Counted from the first letter of the stretch, positions 19,076-28,173 are shown. The stretch is DNA of 64,000 nt from Actinophytocola xinjiangensis (GCF_001921215.1 NZ_MSIF01000004.1:124001-188000), one strand, 5' to 3'. Notes: generated from the sequence alone by a model not told the origin. A program made the numbers and translations.

Positions 19076-21007
19076 TCAGTCGGTCGCGGGCAGACGGAGG
19101 TCGATCTGAAAACCTCGGGTGCCGTGCGTGATCAGCGCTTCGCAGTCCGTGTGGCCGGATTGTTTTACTGCGGCGACGACGAGCTGCTGGTAGCGCGCGC
19201 TCATCGCTGCGGTGAGTTCGCCGACGCGGTCGCCGTCCAGGCGCACCTCGATCCCGTAAGTGCCCTTGTGCTTCCCACCGGAAACCGTGGATGACACGAG
19301 CTGCGCGGCAACCCGGGTGAAGGCGCGGGAGGGGGAGTGGTAGCGAGACAGAACCGCCTGGTGGTTCTCCTCCTTCGTCACCGTCACGGGGCGTGCCGGA
19401 TCGAGTAGGTCGGTGTCTCCCAGGTGATTCTCTAGGAGCAACGCGTCGGCTCCTGCGAGATGCAGGTACAGGCCATAGAACCGGTTGAGGCCACCGCCGG
19501 TTATTCGGCCGGGGCAGGTTCCCACGTAGCCCGCGTTCCTGAGTGAGAGAAGGGCGGACTGATAGTCGGGGGCCTGGTGACGGTTGAGATAGCCGACCGT
19601 CGCCGCGCCGGCGGGGGTCGCGACATCGACCCGAACGGCATTGTGGTCGTACGCGTTCTCGGTCTCCGGGACGAGGATGGCGACCACGGGTAGGTGGTGG
19701 CTGTCGGTTCCGATCTCGATTCCATGAGCCAGTCGGCGAAGTGCTGGCTGGTAGTGCGACTCGCCGACAACCTGGACACGACCTTCGGCGGAGAGGCGGC
19801 GCCGGGCGAGCGGCGCCGTGGTCGACGTCATCGACTGTCGGTTCCGGTCGTTGTCGGTTGCGGCGGTGGGGGGACGTGATATCGATGCTGGCGGCCGGAA
19901 CGTGTCTCGCGGCGCGGCCTGATGGTGCGCCGCTACCCCGGTCCACGGACGAGTCTGCTTGGTCGTCGCCATGTCCGTGAGTGCACTGGCCAGTGCCGAG
20001 CCAGCGGCCGTGGTTGAGAAGTCGAAGATTGCCTGAAAGCTACCTTCCCCGGCAATCGTCAACCGACCGTATCGGAGAATCGGGAGTTGCCGGTTGTTCT
20101 TGAAGCGGCGGTCCGGTCCGCCTTTCACGTTGACGTACTGCCAGGTGTGTCCCACGATTTCGGAGTCTGACGGTACCGCGCCGTCCTCAATGAACCTCTG
20201 CGGCGCCGCTTCTGTATGTGAATCGCGGTACGCGACGTCCGCGTAGTGTTTTCCGTCCCGAATCAGGATCCTGTCCGGCAGGAAATATACTGAGCGACGG
20301 GTGGTGGAGAGCGAGGGAATGGAAATATTGGACGACAGGTTCGGTGGCCCGCTGATTCCCCTCGTCAACGGCAATCGCTCGACCAGCGCCGATGCGCCCG
20401 CGTTGGTCTTGTGTTGATGGGTCGTGGATACGGATCCAGAAGCGACAACCTGCCAGGCGCGCTGGGCCTTGCCGGCCTGTTCGAAAGCGTCGACAAGTCG
20501 TTGGAAGCGCTGTGCCTCCTCCGCGCCGTGCACGTCATAGAACGCCACGACCTTCCGGCGAAGTTCGTCCTTCCAGAAGAGCCATACGGTCAGCGACACC
20601 CCGGCCAGCAACGTCAGAGGTGACACGAAAGCGAGCACGAGCGTCAGTGCGAGGCACCACGGCCAGAACCGTGGTGAACCCGCGGAGTCGTTGAGTTGGG
20701 TGACCAGATCACTTGATGCCGCCGCGGTCATTTCGAGGGTTGTGGCGCCCGATACGTCGGATAGCACAACCTCGCTCGGTGCGGGTATGTCAGAAGGTCG
20801 TGTTCGCGAGTCTGTGCGCGTTTTTCCTTGTGGTGAACGGACGGTGGTTCGGTATGACACCACCCCGCCTCCGAGTGAGACGTAGGTGCCACGGGGCCCG
20901 GAGCCGAGTCGGAATCCGGGAACACCGACCGAGGCTCCCAGCCCGGCGCGCGACATGCTTACCCGCACCGGACCGACTTTGACGCTTGTGCGCAGATAGA
21001 AAGACAT
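19076..21007 (-). CDS. DUF4236 and HIRAN-like domain protein with membrane segments
   Basis: The 643-residue protein has several parts. Residues 1-55 (FYLRTSVKVGPVRVSMSRAG, then GPRGTYVSLGGG) match the DUF4236 domain. A hydrophobic pair of helices lies at about 108-145 (WCLALTLVLAFV...GVSLTVWLFW). A middle region carries a PH-like YFLPDRILIRDGKHYADVAY. From about residue 405, GRVQVVGESHYQPALRRLA followed by NAYDHNAVRVDV resembles a HIRAN domain, which binds DNA ends in replication-repair proteins. The combination is unusual. The mean GC is visibly lower than in the neighbours, which suggests transfer. Confidence 0.7.
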   Translation of the reverse strand: MSFYLRTSVKVGPVRVSMSRAGLGASVGVPGFRLGSGPRGTYVSLGGGVVSYRTTVRSPQGKTRTDSRTRPSDIPAPSEVVLSDVSGATTLEMTAAASSDLVTQLNDSAGSPRFWPWCLALTLVLAFVSPLTLLAGVSLTVWLFWKDELRRKVVAFYDVHGAEEAQRFQRLVDAFEQAGKAQRAWQVVASGSVSTTHQHKTNAGASALVERLPLTRGISGPPNLSSNISIPSLSTTRRSVYFLPDRILIRDGKHYADVAYRDSHTEAAPQRFIEDGAVPSDSEIVGHTWQYVNVKGGPDRRFKNNRQLPILRYGRLTIAGEGSFQAIFDFSTTAAGSALASALTDMATTKQTRPWTGVAAHHQAAPRDTFRPPASISRPPTAATDNDRNRQSMTSTTAPLARRRLSAEGRVQVVGESHYQPALRRLAHGIEIGTDSHHLPVVAILVPETENAYDHNAVRVDVATPAGAATVGYLNRHQAPDYQSALLSLRNAGYVGTCPGRITGGGLNRFYGLYLHLAGADALLLENHLGDTDLLDPARPVTVTKEENHQAVLSRYHSPSRAFTRVAAQLVSSTVSGGKHKGTYGIEVRLDGDRVGELTAAMSARYQQLVVAAVKQSGHTDCEALITHGTRGFQIDLRLPATD

Positions 21008-21500
21008 GATGGACCTTCGACGGAGTGACTGCTCGGCTGTTCGTCGCCGACCGGCACGACGGTGTTACACCCCGGAAGCAAGATTGGACACCCGCTGATC
21101 GCGGCCGAACACGTCCGGTCACTGGGCAGTGAGTCCGATTGGTGAGGTCCCAGGTTTGTTGTTGGAGATTCTTCGTTGGTGACGAATACAGATACGTTCC
21201 CTGGTACGTGAATTGGCGACGTGACGCGTCGCTATCTCTTTGACTCCCGTTGGCGGTGGGATCACCAGCGCGATCTTGGTGGTGTTGCGTAGCGGTTCTC
21301 GTTGCGTGAGGAGGCTGTTGCTCTATGTGACGGTGGCCACAGTGGAAGCGTCCGGATGGAAGCAGGGCTTGGGTGTGGTGGCGCGTCGGCCTAGCCTCTG
21401 GCGACCAGGGTCACGGGGCCCGATGGCGAACAGCCTGAATCGTGCGCACGGATTGTGGCAGGCTCCCAGCCCGAGGTGGCGTAGCGGTAGGAGGTCGAAC
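21008..21500. other. gene-free divergent intergenic region
   Basis: The 493 nt lie between the DUF4236 gene (minus) and the kinase gene (plus). Its composition is less GC-rich than the coding DNA. A GCGACG...CGTCGC inverted repeat is visible around 21213-21230. An in-frame extension of the kinase ORF back to 21240 exists but lacks a ribosome site and has non-protein-like sequence. Promoters for both genes must lie here; I cannot place them. Confidence 0.5.
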
Positions 21501-23174
21501 GTGAGGTCACTCGGGGACTCGGACCCGAGACAGGTCGGGGCGTACCGGTTGCTCGCCGAACTGGACGTGGACGAGATGGGCGCGGTCATGCTCGCCGGCG
21601 GGCCCGACGGGCGGCTGGCGGCGATGAAGCTGGTCAGCGCGCGTCTGGTCGCCGCCGACGACGGGTTCGCGCGGCGGTTCGCGCGGGAGGTCGCCGCGCT
21701 GCGCACGGTCGTCGACCCGCACATCGCGGCGGTCGTCGACGCAGGTCAGGCCGACGGGGTGCCGTGGGTCGCGGTGGACCACCCGCCGGGGGTGTCGCTG
21801 CGGCGAGTGGTGGAACGCGGCGTGCTGCTCGGCGAGGACGCGCTGTGGAGCCTGACAGCGGGCCTGCTCAGCGGGCTGTCGGCCCTGCACCGGGCCGGGC
21901 TGGTGCACCGCGACCTCACACCGGAGAACGTGTGGCTCACCGAGGACGGCATCCGGCTGCTCGACTTCGGTGTCGCCCGCGCGGTCGACCACGACGTCAG
22001 CCAGGCGGTGGCCGCCCCCGGGTTCATGTCACCCGAACAGGCCGGCGGGCGGCCACTGACACCGGCCAGCGACGTGTTCTCCCTGGGGGCGGTGCTGCAC
22101 ACGGCCGCCACCGGGCGCGGCGCGTTCGGCGGGGAAAGTCGGGCCGACACGCTGACCGACATCCTGGGCGCGCAGCCGACGCTGTCCTCGTCGCTGCCCT
22201 CGCGGGTGCGACTGTTCCTGTCGGCCTGCTTCGCCAGGGACCCTCGGGAACGGCCGACACCCGAGGAACTGCGGGCGCTGGTCGGGCCCGGAGTGGCCGG
22301 CTGGCCGTCGCTGGTGCAGGGGCTGCTGGGCGAACGGAAGGCCGAGGTGGCGCGGCTGGCGGCCAGCGCCTCGCCGGTGTCCTCGCCGGTGTCCTCGCCG
22401 CTGTCACAGTCGGGGGTGCGGCCGGTGGCACCGGCGGAGTCGCCCACGATGCGTATCTCCCCGGTCACGGCGGCGCGGCTCTCGACGCCGTCCTCCTCGC
22501 GGGTGCCGAAGGCCACCGCGCCGGCCGCCCGAAGAACCACACCGACCGAACCGAAGCCCACGTCCAAGCCCACGTCGAAACGCTGGAAGCCGGACCGGTG
22601 GGCGGTCATCTCCGGCGCCGCGGTCGTGGCGACCATCCTGTTCGCGATCATCATGTTCAACGCGCTGACCCCCGACCGGCCGATCCGGGCCAGTCAGCAG
22701 CCCTCCACCGCCCCGCCCACCTCGGTCGCACCGACAACGACCACCACGACCACCACGACGACGACCACCACCACGACCACACCGCCGGTGCCGACGGGGC
22801 AGGTCAGTGGCCTGGCGGGCAAGTGCGTGGACGTCGCCGGCGCCGAACCCGCCGACGGAACACCCGTACAACTGCACGAATGCAACGGGACCGACGCGCA
22901 GCTGTGGGTGTTCGCGCAGGACGGCACCATGCAGAGCCTCGGCAAATGCCTCGACGTGACCGGCGGGGACACCAACGACGGCGCCAAGGTGCAGCTCTAC
23001 GGGTGCAACGGCACACCGGCCCAGCAGTGGACCGTCACGTCCGAGGGCTGGATCATCAACGCCAAGTCGAACAAGTGCCTTGACGTGCCGGCCAGCCAGA
23101 CCGACGACGGTATCCAGCTCACGATCTGGACCTGCCACGGCGAGCCCAACCAGGTGTGGACCGCCCCGGCCTGA
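21501..23174 (+). CDS. membrane Ser/Thr protein kinase with extracellular ricin-type lectin domain
   Basis: The 557-residue protein starts at GTG 21501, which has AGGAGGT upstream. The kinase domain spans about residues 15-290: Lys43 in AAMKLVSA, Glu63, HRDLTPEN at 136-143, DFG at 155-157 and SPEQAGG in place of APE. The Gly-rich loop is degenerate (ELDVDEMGAV instead of GxGGMGxV). After a Ser/Pro linker, one membrane helix lies near 366-390, then a run of about 16 Thr and a C-terminal beta-trefoil with QxW marks (AQLWVF, AQQWTV, NQVWTA). It probably senses a cell-wall or external sugar and signals inward. Confidence 0.9.
   Translation: MRSLGDSDPRQVGAYRLLAELDVDEMGAVMLAGGPDGRLAAMKLVSARLVAADDGFARRFAREVAALRTVVDPHIAAVVDAGQADGVPWVAVDHPPGVSLRRVVERGVLLGEDALWSLTAGLLSGLSALHRAGLVHRDLTPENVWLTEDGIRLLDFGVARAVDHDVSQAVAAPGFMSPEQAGGRPLTPASDVFSLGAVLHTAATGRGAFGGESRADTLTDILGAQPTLSSSLPSRVRLFLSACFARDPRERPTPEELRALVGPGVAGWPSLVQGLLGERKAEVARLAASASPVSSPVSSPLSQSGVRPVAPAESPTMRISPVTAARLSTPSSSRVPKATAPAARRTTPTEPKPTSKPTSKRWKPDRWAVISGAAVVATILFAIIMFNALTPDRPIRASQQPSTAPPTSVAPTTTTTTTTTTTTTTTTPPVPTGQVSGLAGKCVDVAGAEPADGTPVQLHECNGTDAQLWVFAQDGTMQSLGKCLDVTGGDTNDGAKVQLYGCNGTPAQQWTVTSEGWIINAKSNKCLDVPASQTDDGIQLTIWTCHGEPNQVWTAPA
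22734..22781 (+). repeat. poly-threonine codon run in the kinase gene
   Basis: Sixteen consecutive threonine codons (mixed ACC, ACG, ACA) link the membrane helix to the lectin domain. The mixed codons argue for selection on the peptide rather than simple slippage. Such Thr runs in surface proteins are often O-mannosylated in actinobacteria (known for the group; inference here). Confidence 0.85.
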
Positions 23175-23201
23175 ACGCCCGTTCCCGTCTAGCCTGGGCG
23201 G

Positions 23202-24065
23202 GTGCGGGTCGTGACGTGGAACGTGAACTCGGTCAAGCAGCGGCTGCCGCGGTTCCTGCCGTGGCTGGACCAGCGGCAGCCGGACGTGCTGTGCCTGCAG
23301 GAGACGAAGGTCCCCGACGACGTCTTCGCCGACCTGCTCGACGACGAACTCGCCAGCCGGGGCTACGAGGTCGCCGCGTACGGCGAGGCGCGGTGGAACG
23401 GGGTGGCGATCCTGTCCCGCGTCGGCCTGGACGACGTGGTGCGCGGTGTCGAGGGCGCACCCGGCTTCCCGGACCCCGAGGCCAGGGCACTGGCGGCGAC
23501 CTGCGGCGGGGTGCGGATCCACTGTCTGTACGTGCCCAACGGCCGCGAACCGGACTCCGACCACTACCGCTACAAGCTCGCCTGGCTGGCGGCGCTGCGT
23601 GACGTGGTCGCCGCCGCCCCGACCGACACGATCGTGTGCGGCGACATGAACATCGCCCCCACCGACGCCGACGTGTTCGACCCGGCGGCCTACGTCGGCC
23701 AGACACACGTCACCGAGCCCGAACGCGCGGCGCTCACGTCACTGCGTGAGCTGGGCCTGCACGACGTCGTCCGCGACCGGTGGCCCGACGAGCGCGTGTT
23801 CACCTACTGGGACTACCGCGCCGGCATGTTCCCCAAGGACCTGGGCATGCGGATCGACCTGGTCCTGGCGACGTCGCCGGTGGCGGGGCGGGTGCGGGCC
23901 GCGTGGGTGGACCGGCACGCCCGCAAGGGCACCGGCCCCAGCGACCACGCCCCGCTGATCGTCGACCTCGACGAGGCCCCGGACGGTGACATCGGCCCGG
24001 TCGTGCCGCCGCCGTCAGCCCGCTCGGTCAAGCGCGGTTCGGTACGGCTGCCGCAATCGCGCTGA
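23202..24065 (+). CDS. xthA: exodeoxyribonuclease III / AP endonuclease
   Basis: The base-excision repair nuclease has 287 residues from GTG 23202 (VRVVTWNVNSVKQRLPRF). Catalytic and metal-binding segments of the family are all present: TWNVNS, CLQETKVPDD, YVPNGRE, GDMNIAPTDADVF, RIDLVLAT and the final GPSDHAPLIVD with its catalytic His. It follows the kinase gene by 27 nt. Its last 38 nt overlap the convergent membrane gene. Confidence 0.94.
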   Translation: MRVVTWNVNSVKQRLPRFLPWLDQRQPDVLCLQETKVPDDVFADLLDDELASRGYEVAAYGEARWNGVAILSRVGLDDVVRGVEGAPGFPDPEARALAATCGGVRIHCLYVPNGREPDSDHYRYKLAWLAALRDVVAAAPTDTIVCGDMNIAPTDADVFDPAAYVGQTHVTEPERAALTSLRELGLHDVVRDRWPDERVFTYWDYRAGMFPKDLGMRIDLVLATSPVAGRVRAAWVDRHARKGTGPSDHAPLIVDLDEAPDGDIGPVVPPPSARSVKRGSVRLPQSR

Positions 24066-24588
24066 CCGCCTGAGCCGGGTCGTCGGCCCGGAACCGCACC
24101 CGCTCCACCCCCGCGACGGGCTCGGCCAGACACACCACCACATCCGTCCGATTGTCCACGGCCACAACAAGTTCCCCGTCGGTGACGTGCCGTGCCCGGC
24201 CCGTGTGCGACCGGCCGGACACCCGCACCGAGACGACCAACTCCAGCGGCACCCGAAACGCGAAGGACACGCCGTCGCGCACCACCAGTTCTCCGCCCCC
24301 GACAACGTGCGGATACGTGACCCCCACCGCCGCGATCCCCACGACCTGCAGCAACGCCACCAGATCCAGCACATGCACGACCGGCCAGGGCACCAGCATG
24401 CCGACGACGGCGGTCTCCAGCGTCAGGACCCCGGCCAGCGCCAGCAGCATCGGCGTCCGCTCCCGGGCGTGCCCGATGGCGACGTCCCGCGCCCCGACCC
24501 CGACCCGCCGGCGACGCACCCAGTGCCACAACGCCGCCTGCGACCGCGCGACACGCACCGCCGCCGCCGTCACCGTGCCGATCCGCAT
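24028..24588 (-). CDS. PH-domain-like membrane protein
   Basis: The 186-residue protein has a basic N-terminal segment, two membrane helices (about residues 47-68 and 75-95), and a C-terminal beta-rich domain (GGELVVRDGVSFAFRVPLELVVSV...). That layout resembles the bacterial PH-domain membrane proteins found widely in actinobacteria. Function is unknown. It converges on xthA with a 38-nt overlap, and no promoter partner gene is visible. Confidence 0.65.
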   Translation of the reverse strand: MRIGTVTAAAVRVARSQAALWHWVRRRRVGVGARDVAIGHARERTPMLLALAGVLTLETAVVGMLVPWPVVHVLDLVALLQVVGIAAVGVTYPHVVGGGELVVRDGVSFAFRVPLELVVSVRVSGRSHTGRARHVTDGELVVAVDNRTDVVVCLAEPVAGVERVRFRADDPAQAVSAIAAAVPNRA

Positions 24589-24903
24589 CCGTCACACCCC
24601 TCGGAAATCCACTCATGACGCCACCGTCCCGCTCACGTGGCCGGCAGTCGGCTTCGCCCGGGACGGTCCGGTTGCCCTGGCGCCGGCACCACCGAAGTCC
24701 CCGGCCCGCGGTCAGAGTTGAGGTAGGCCCGGCGAACCGGGTCGCGAGCATGTCTCCGGCTTTCGGCGGGACGGAGTCGGCGCGGGCTGCCGATCGAGCC
24801 GCGTTCGGTGGTCGACCGCTCGCTGGTTCGGGACTGGACCACATCCGCGGCCGCTCTGCCGGCTCGGACAACCCGCCACGGCGCGCTGGTTGCCCGTACG
24901 GGA
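24589..24903. other. gene-free region between PH-like protein and MerR gene
   Basis: The 315 nt contain only short overlapping frames without ribosome sites or recognisable protein sequence. Both flanking genes are on the minus strand, so this region holds the promoter of the PH-like gene and the 3' flank of the MerR gene. I see no clear hairpin terminator. Confidence 0.5.
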
Positions 24904-25617
24904 TCACGGCCGGGCCAACTGGTGCAGGGCGCGCCGGATCACCTCGGCCTGGGCCGGCCGCAGCGAGTCGAGGACGGCGTCGCCGAAGGCGTCCAGGGGG
25001 TTGGCCGGGTCGGTGACCATCGCCCGCAGGTCCGGGGGGAACGAGGCGGCGAGGTCGTCGGCCAGGGTCGGTATGCGCGGGTCGTCGACCGTCGCGTCGG
25101 CCAGGGCCTCCAGGCGGCGGTGCAGGTCAGGGTCGGCCGGCGGCATCGCGGCGACGACCCGGTCACGGTCCGGGTTGCCGTCCAGCAACGTCAGCAGCTC
25201 ACGTTCCCTCGGCGCCAGCGGCGTGGGCGCGACCGTGTCCAGCACCGAACGCAACTCGGCGGACACCGTGTCGTCGGCGTGCAGCCGGCCTTCCCGGGCG
25301 CGTTCGATCAGCTCGCCGAGCCGCGACCGGCGCAGCGCCAGAGCCTCCTGCTGCCTGGCGAGGTCGCCGTCGAGCTCGACCAGCATCTCGAACAGGTCAC
25401 GGCCGGTGTCGTCGGCGAGCGCGTCGGCGACCTCGTCGAGGCTGAGGCCGAGTTCGGCCAGCCGGCGGATCCTGGCCAACGTGATCACGTCCCGCAGGCC
25501 GTACCGCCGGTAGCCGTTCGCCCGCCGAGGCGGCTCGGGGAGCAGCCCGCGACGGTGGTAGTGCCGCACCGCCCGGACCGACACCCCGGCCGCCGCCGCC
25601 AACTCCCCGATACGCAT
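24904..25617 (-). CDS. MerR family transcriptional regulator
   Basis: The 237-residue protein has an N-terminal winged helix typical of MerR: MRIGELAAAAGVSVRAVRHY, then GLLPEPPRRANGYRRYGLRDVITL. A coiled-coil dimer helix with RLAELGLSLDEVADAL follows. The C-terminal 140 residues form an unknown effector domain without clustered Cys, so a metal sensor is unlikely. ATG 25617 is the start. It is not next to an obvious target gene and may regulate itself. Confidence 0.85.
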   Translation of the reverse strand: MRIGELAAAAGVSVRAVRHYHRRGLLPEPPRRANGYRRYGLRDVITLARIRRLAELGLSLDEVADALADDTGRDLFEMLVELDGDLARQQEALALRRSRLGELIERAREGRLHADDTVSAELRSVLDTVAPTPLAPRERELLTLLDGNPDRDRVVAAMPPADPDLHRRLEALADATVDDPRIPTLADDLAASFPPDLRAMVTDPANPLDAFGDAVLDSLRPAQAEVIRRALHQLARP

Positions 25618-25761
25618 ACGCCCAGTCAAGACCCTGACGTCGCGACAGGGTCAACACGCTCGGGCGCCCGCGTCCGGATGACCAGCGCCGGACGGGCCAC
25701 GCTCAACCCGCTCAGCGACACCGCCGTACCGACCAGCCCGCGGGACGAGTGAGCCGGGTGG

Positions 25762-26352
25762 TCATCGACGCAGGTCGGCGCGCAGTCGCTCGACGCCGGT
25801 GAACCGCACCGCGCGCATCCCGAGTTCGGTGGCCGCGGCCACGTTGACCTCGCGGTCGTCGACGAACAGCACCTCCGACGGGGTGGTGTCCAGCCGTTCG
25901 CAGACCTGCGTGAAGATCCGGGGGTCGGGCTTGGTGAGGCGGAGCCGGGAGCTGAAGAACCGGTGTCTGAACAGGCCCGCCCACGGCGCGTCGTCGACCC
26001 GGTCCGCCAGTTCGGTCGGCGCGTTGGACAACATCGCCAGCGGGGTCTCGGCGGCCAGTTCCTCCAGCAGCGCGATCATGTCGGGGTCGACGTCGAGCCA
26101 CGCCCGCTGGTCGAGGTCGACCACCCGGTCGAGGTCGGCGCCGAGGGGGGCGTCGGTGTCCAACTGGTCGGCCACCGAACGCCAGTAGGTCCCGGCGTCC
26201 ACGACACCACGGTCGTAGCGTTCGCGGTCGTGCCAGTACGCGGGCCACAGTCGCGTGACCGGAACGTCGAACTCGGCCGCGATCAGCGCGCCGACCTCGG
26301 GCGACGGCGGGCGGGTGAGCACTTCGCCATAGTCGAACAGAAGCCAGTTCAT
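25762..26352 (-). CDS. HAD family hydrolase
   Basis: The 196-residue phosphatase-like protein starts at ATG 26352 (MNWLLFDYGEVLTRP). Motif I is FDYGEVLT with the nucleophile Asp; the second Asp of DxD is Gly, as in many HAD-like epoxide hydrolase/haloacid relatives. Motif II is MLSNAPTE, motif III KPDPRIF and motif IV VDDREVN. A helical cap domain lies between motifs I and II. The substrate is unknown. Confidence 0.88.
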   Translation of the reverse strand: MNWLLFDYGEVLTRPPSPEVGALIAAEFDVPVTRLWPAYWHDRERYDRGVVDAGTYWRSVADQLDTDAPLGADLDRVVDLDQRAWLDVDPDMIALLEELAAETPLAMLSNAPTELADRVDDAPWAGLFRHRFFSSRLRLTKPDPRIFTQVCERLDTTPSEVLFVDDREVNVAAATELGMRAVRFTGVERLRADLRR

Positions 26353-26454
26353 GAGCTCATTCGACCAGGTGAGGGCCACGCGGGAGTGGGCAGGGGCGGC
26401 CGAAACCCCGTTATCGTCCATTGTGGAGTAGGGAAATCCCCTCCCCAGAATTAC

Positions 26455-26485
26455 GGTAAACCACACCCCAAGTCTGCGGTTTACC
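26455..26485. promoter_or_regulatory. inverted repeat upstream of serine hydrolase gene
   Basis: GGTAAACC and GGTTTACC form a perfect 8-bp inverted repeat with a 15-nt spacer, in the divergent gap between the HAD gene and the serine hydrolase gene. The AT-richness of the arms in a GC-rich genome suggests an operator. No cognate regulator lies next to it. It could also be the hairpin of a transcript leader. Confidence 0.45.
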
Positions 26486-26563
26486 CCATGGTCCGAGCCG
26501 CCCCAACCCTGCACAGTGGAAACCGAAGCCCACCCCGGGCCTTTCCACAGCGGGGAGAAGGAG

Positions 26564-27649
26564 ATGCTCGCGATGGTCGGCGTACTCGCCGCGTTGGCGA
26601 CAGTGTCCGGCACACCGGTGCCGGACCTGCCGCTACGGCACGCGGTCCACGACATGGTGGTCGCCGGCTTCCCGGCCGCGATCGCCTACACGAGATCAGG
26701 TATCGACAGCAGCCACGAGGTGGCCGGCTTCGCCGACCTGGCCACCGGTGAGAAGGCGACCCCGGACCATCGCTTCCGCATCGCCAGCAACACCAAGGCC
26801 TTCACCGCCGCCGTCGTCCTCCAACTTGTCGGTGAACAACGCCTGACGCTGGACACCCCGGTCGAACACTGGTTACCCGGTGTGGTCGGCGATCGCCCGA
26901 TCACCGTGCGCCAACTGCTCAACCACACCAGCGGACTCCGCGACCCTACGGACAACCCCGAGTTCTGGGAGCCCGTTCTGGCTGACCCGGCCCACGTCTA
27001 CCGACCGCGCGACATCGTGGCGGCAGCGGCGGCTCACCCGCTGACCGCGCCGCCCGGCACCCGCCACAGCTACTCCAACACCAACTACCTGGTGGCCGGC
27101 ATGCTGATCGAGCACGTCACCGGCCGCAGCGCGGTGTTGCAGGTGTACCAGCGAATCCTGGTACCGCTGCACCTCGTGCACACGTCGTTCCCGTTGTCCG
27201 ACCCCCGAATCCACGGCCGGCACCTCCGTGGCTACGACTTCGCACGAAAGGACGTCACGATCTTCAGCCCGTCCTACGACTGGACGGCGGGCGCCATGAT
27301 CTCCACAGTGGACGACCTGGCACGGTTCCACCGCGCACTGTTCGACGGCACGTTGTTACCGCCAGATCTCCTGCGGGAGCTGAAGACGACAGTCCCGGTC
27401 AACTCCCTGACCGACTACGGACTCGGCGTCGAACGGCGCACCCTGCCCTGCCCGGACGGCACCACGAGATCACTCTGGGGCAACACCGGAGGCGGCCCCG
27501 GCTACCACAGCTATTCCCTGATCACCGAGGACGCCAACCACCAACTGGTGCTGGCCCTGAACCTGTACGACATCAGAGCGGACCTGGCCAACGAGTTGCC
27601 GATCCCACCGGTCAACCTGTTACCCGCCCTGACAACCACGTTCTGCTAG
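26564..27649 (+). CDS. serine hydrolase, beta-lactamase class C / D-alanyl-D-alanine carboxypeptidase family
   Basis: The 361-residue protein has a short hydrophobic N-terminus (MLAMVGVLAALATVSG), which suggests export. Active-site motifs of the penicillin-binding class C group are present: SxxK as ASNTKAF, YxN as YSNTNY, and WGNTGGGPGY in the place of the KTG/HxG motif. The ATG at 26564 is preceded by GGGGAG; the ATG at 26573 has AAGGAG at good spacing and is equally possible. Members act on D-Ala peptides or esters. The exact activity is unknown. Confidence 0.85.
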   Translation: MLAMVGVLAALATVSGTPVPDLPLRHAVHDMVVAGFPAAIAYTRSGIDSSHEVAGFADLATGEKATPDHRFRIASNTKAFTAAVVLQLVGEQRLTLDTPVEHWLPGVVGDRPITVRQLLNHTSGLRDPTDNPEFWEPVLADPAHVYRPRDIVAAAAAHPLTAPPGTRHSYSNTNYLVAGMLIEHVTGRSAVLQVYQRILVPLHLVHTSFPLSDPRIHGRHLRGYDFARKDVTIFSPSYDWTAGAMISTVDDLARFHRALFDGTLLPPDLLRELKTTVPVNSLTDYGLGVERRTLPCPDGTTRSLWGNTGGGPGYHSYSLITEDANHQLVLALNLYDIRADLANELPIPPVNLLPALTTTFC

Positions 27650-27982
27650 CACTGCCCACACCCAACCGGAATTCGCCCACACCGAGGAGGTCTATCTGAA
27701 CTGTCCCTGATTCCCGAACCGGCCTGAGATCCACCCCCGTGACCTTGCCTCCGCACCCGGGCCAGAGCTGTCCGACAACACCTCCATCCGAGCCGACCAT
27801 CCCGCAGGTGCCGAAACCGAACAGCGCCGCGTCTGCAGGCAAGGGCAACGTGGTGGGCACGCTTGGCGCGTGAGCGCGGCCCCGGCCCCGGGCTTGGGCT
27901 CGGCCGGCTGGGCCCTGGTACCCCACCGGGCGTGGATGACCGGGCTGGTCACGATGTTCAGCGCGATGAGGACGGGATTCGG

Positions 27983-28004
27983 TTCGACTGCCCGGACAGT
28001 CGAA
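27983..28004. repeat. 8-bp perfect inverted repeat
   Basis: TTCGACTG and CAGTCGAA are exact reverse complements separated by 6 nt, and the outer bases GGGATTC/GAATCCC extend the pairing past a bulge. It could terminate the serine hydrolase transcript, although no T-run follows, or be a protein-binding site. Confidence 0.5.
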
Positions 28005-28064
28005 TCCCTTCCTGCCCCGACCAGGGCCGCCGTTGCGGACACATCCCCCACCCAGCACACACTT

Positions 28065-28143
28065 CGGTGCGGCGGTGCGGCGGTGCGGCGGTGCGGCGGT
28101 GCGGCGGTGCGGCGGTGCGGCGGTGCGGCGGTGCGGCGGTGCG
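28065..28143. repeat. tandem array of the octamer CGGTGCGG, about 10 copies
   Basis: Nine exact 8-bp units and one nearly complete unit lie head to tail, with a single change at the end (CGGTGCGC). Eight is not a multiple of three, so a gain or loss of a unit would shift any frame crossing it. The array ends 30 nt from the stop of the nuclease-like gene on the minus strand and appears to be intergenic. Confidence 0.95.
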
Positions 28144-28173
28144 CATCTCGCTGCTGCCACCGCCGGACTGGGT

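Larger units (their letters stand above)
27650..28173. other. gene-free repeat-bearing region
   Basis: The 524 nt follow the serine hydrolase stop and end at the stop of the nuclease-like gene. They hold a hairpin at 27983-28004 and the octanucleotide array at 28065-28143. Long frames cross it on both strands but are produced by the array and show no family. The region may be a degraded gene or a repeat-expanded 3' flank. Confidence 0.55.

Noticed and set aside
28065-28143. CRISPR array
   Set aside because: Units are 8 bp without spacers, so this is a simple tandem repeat.
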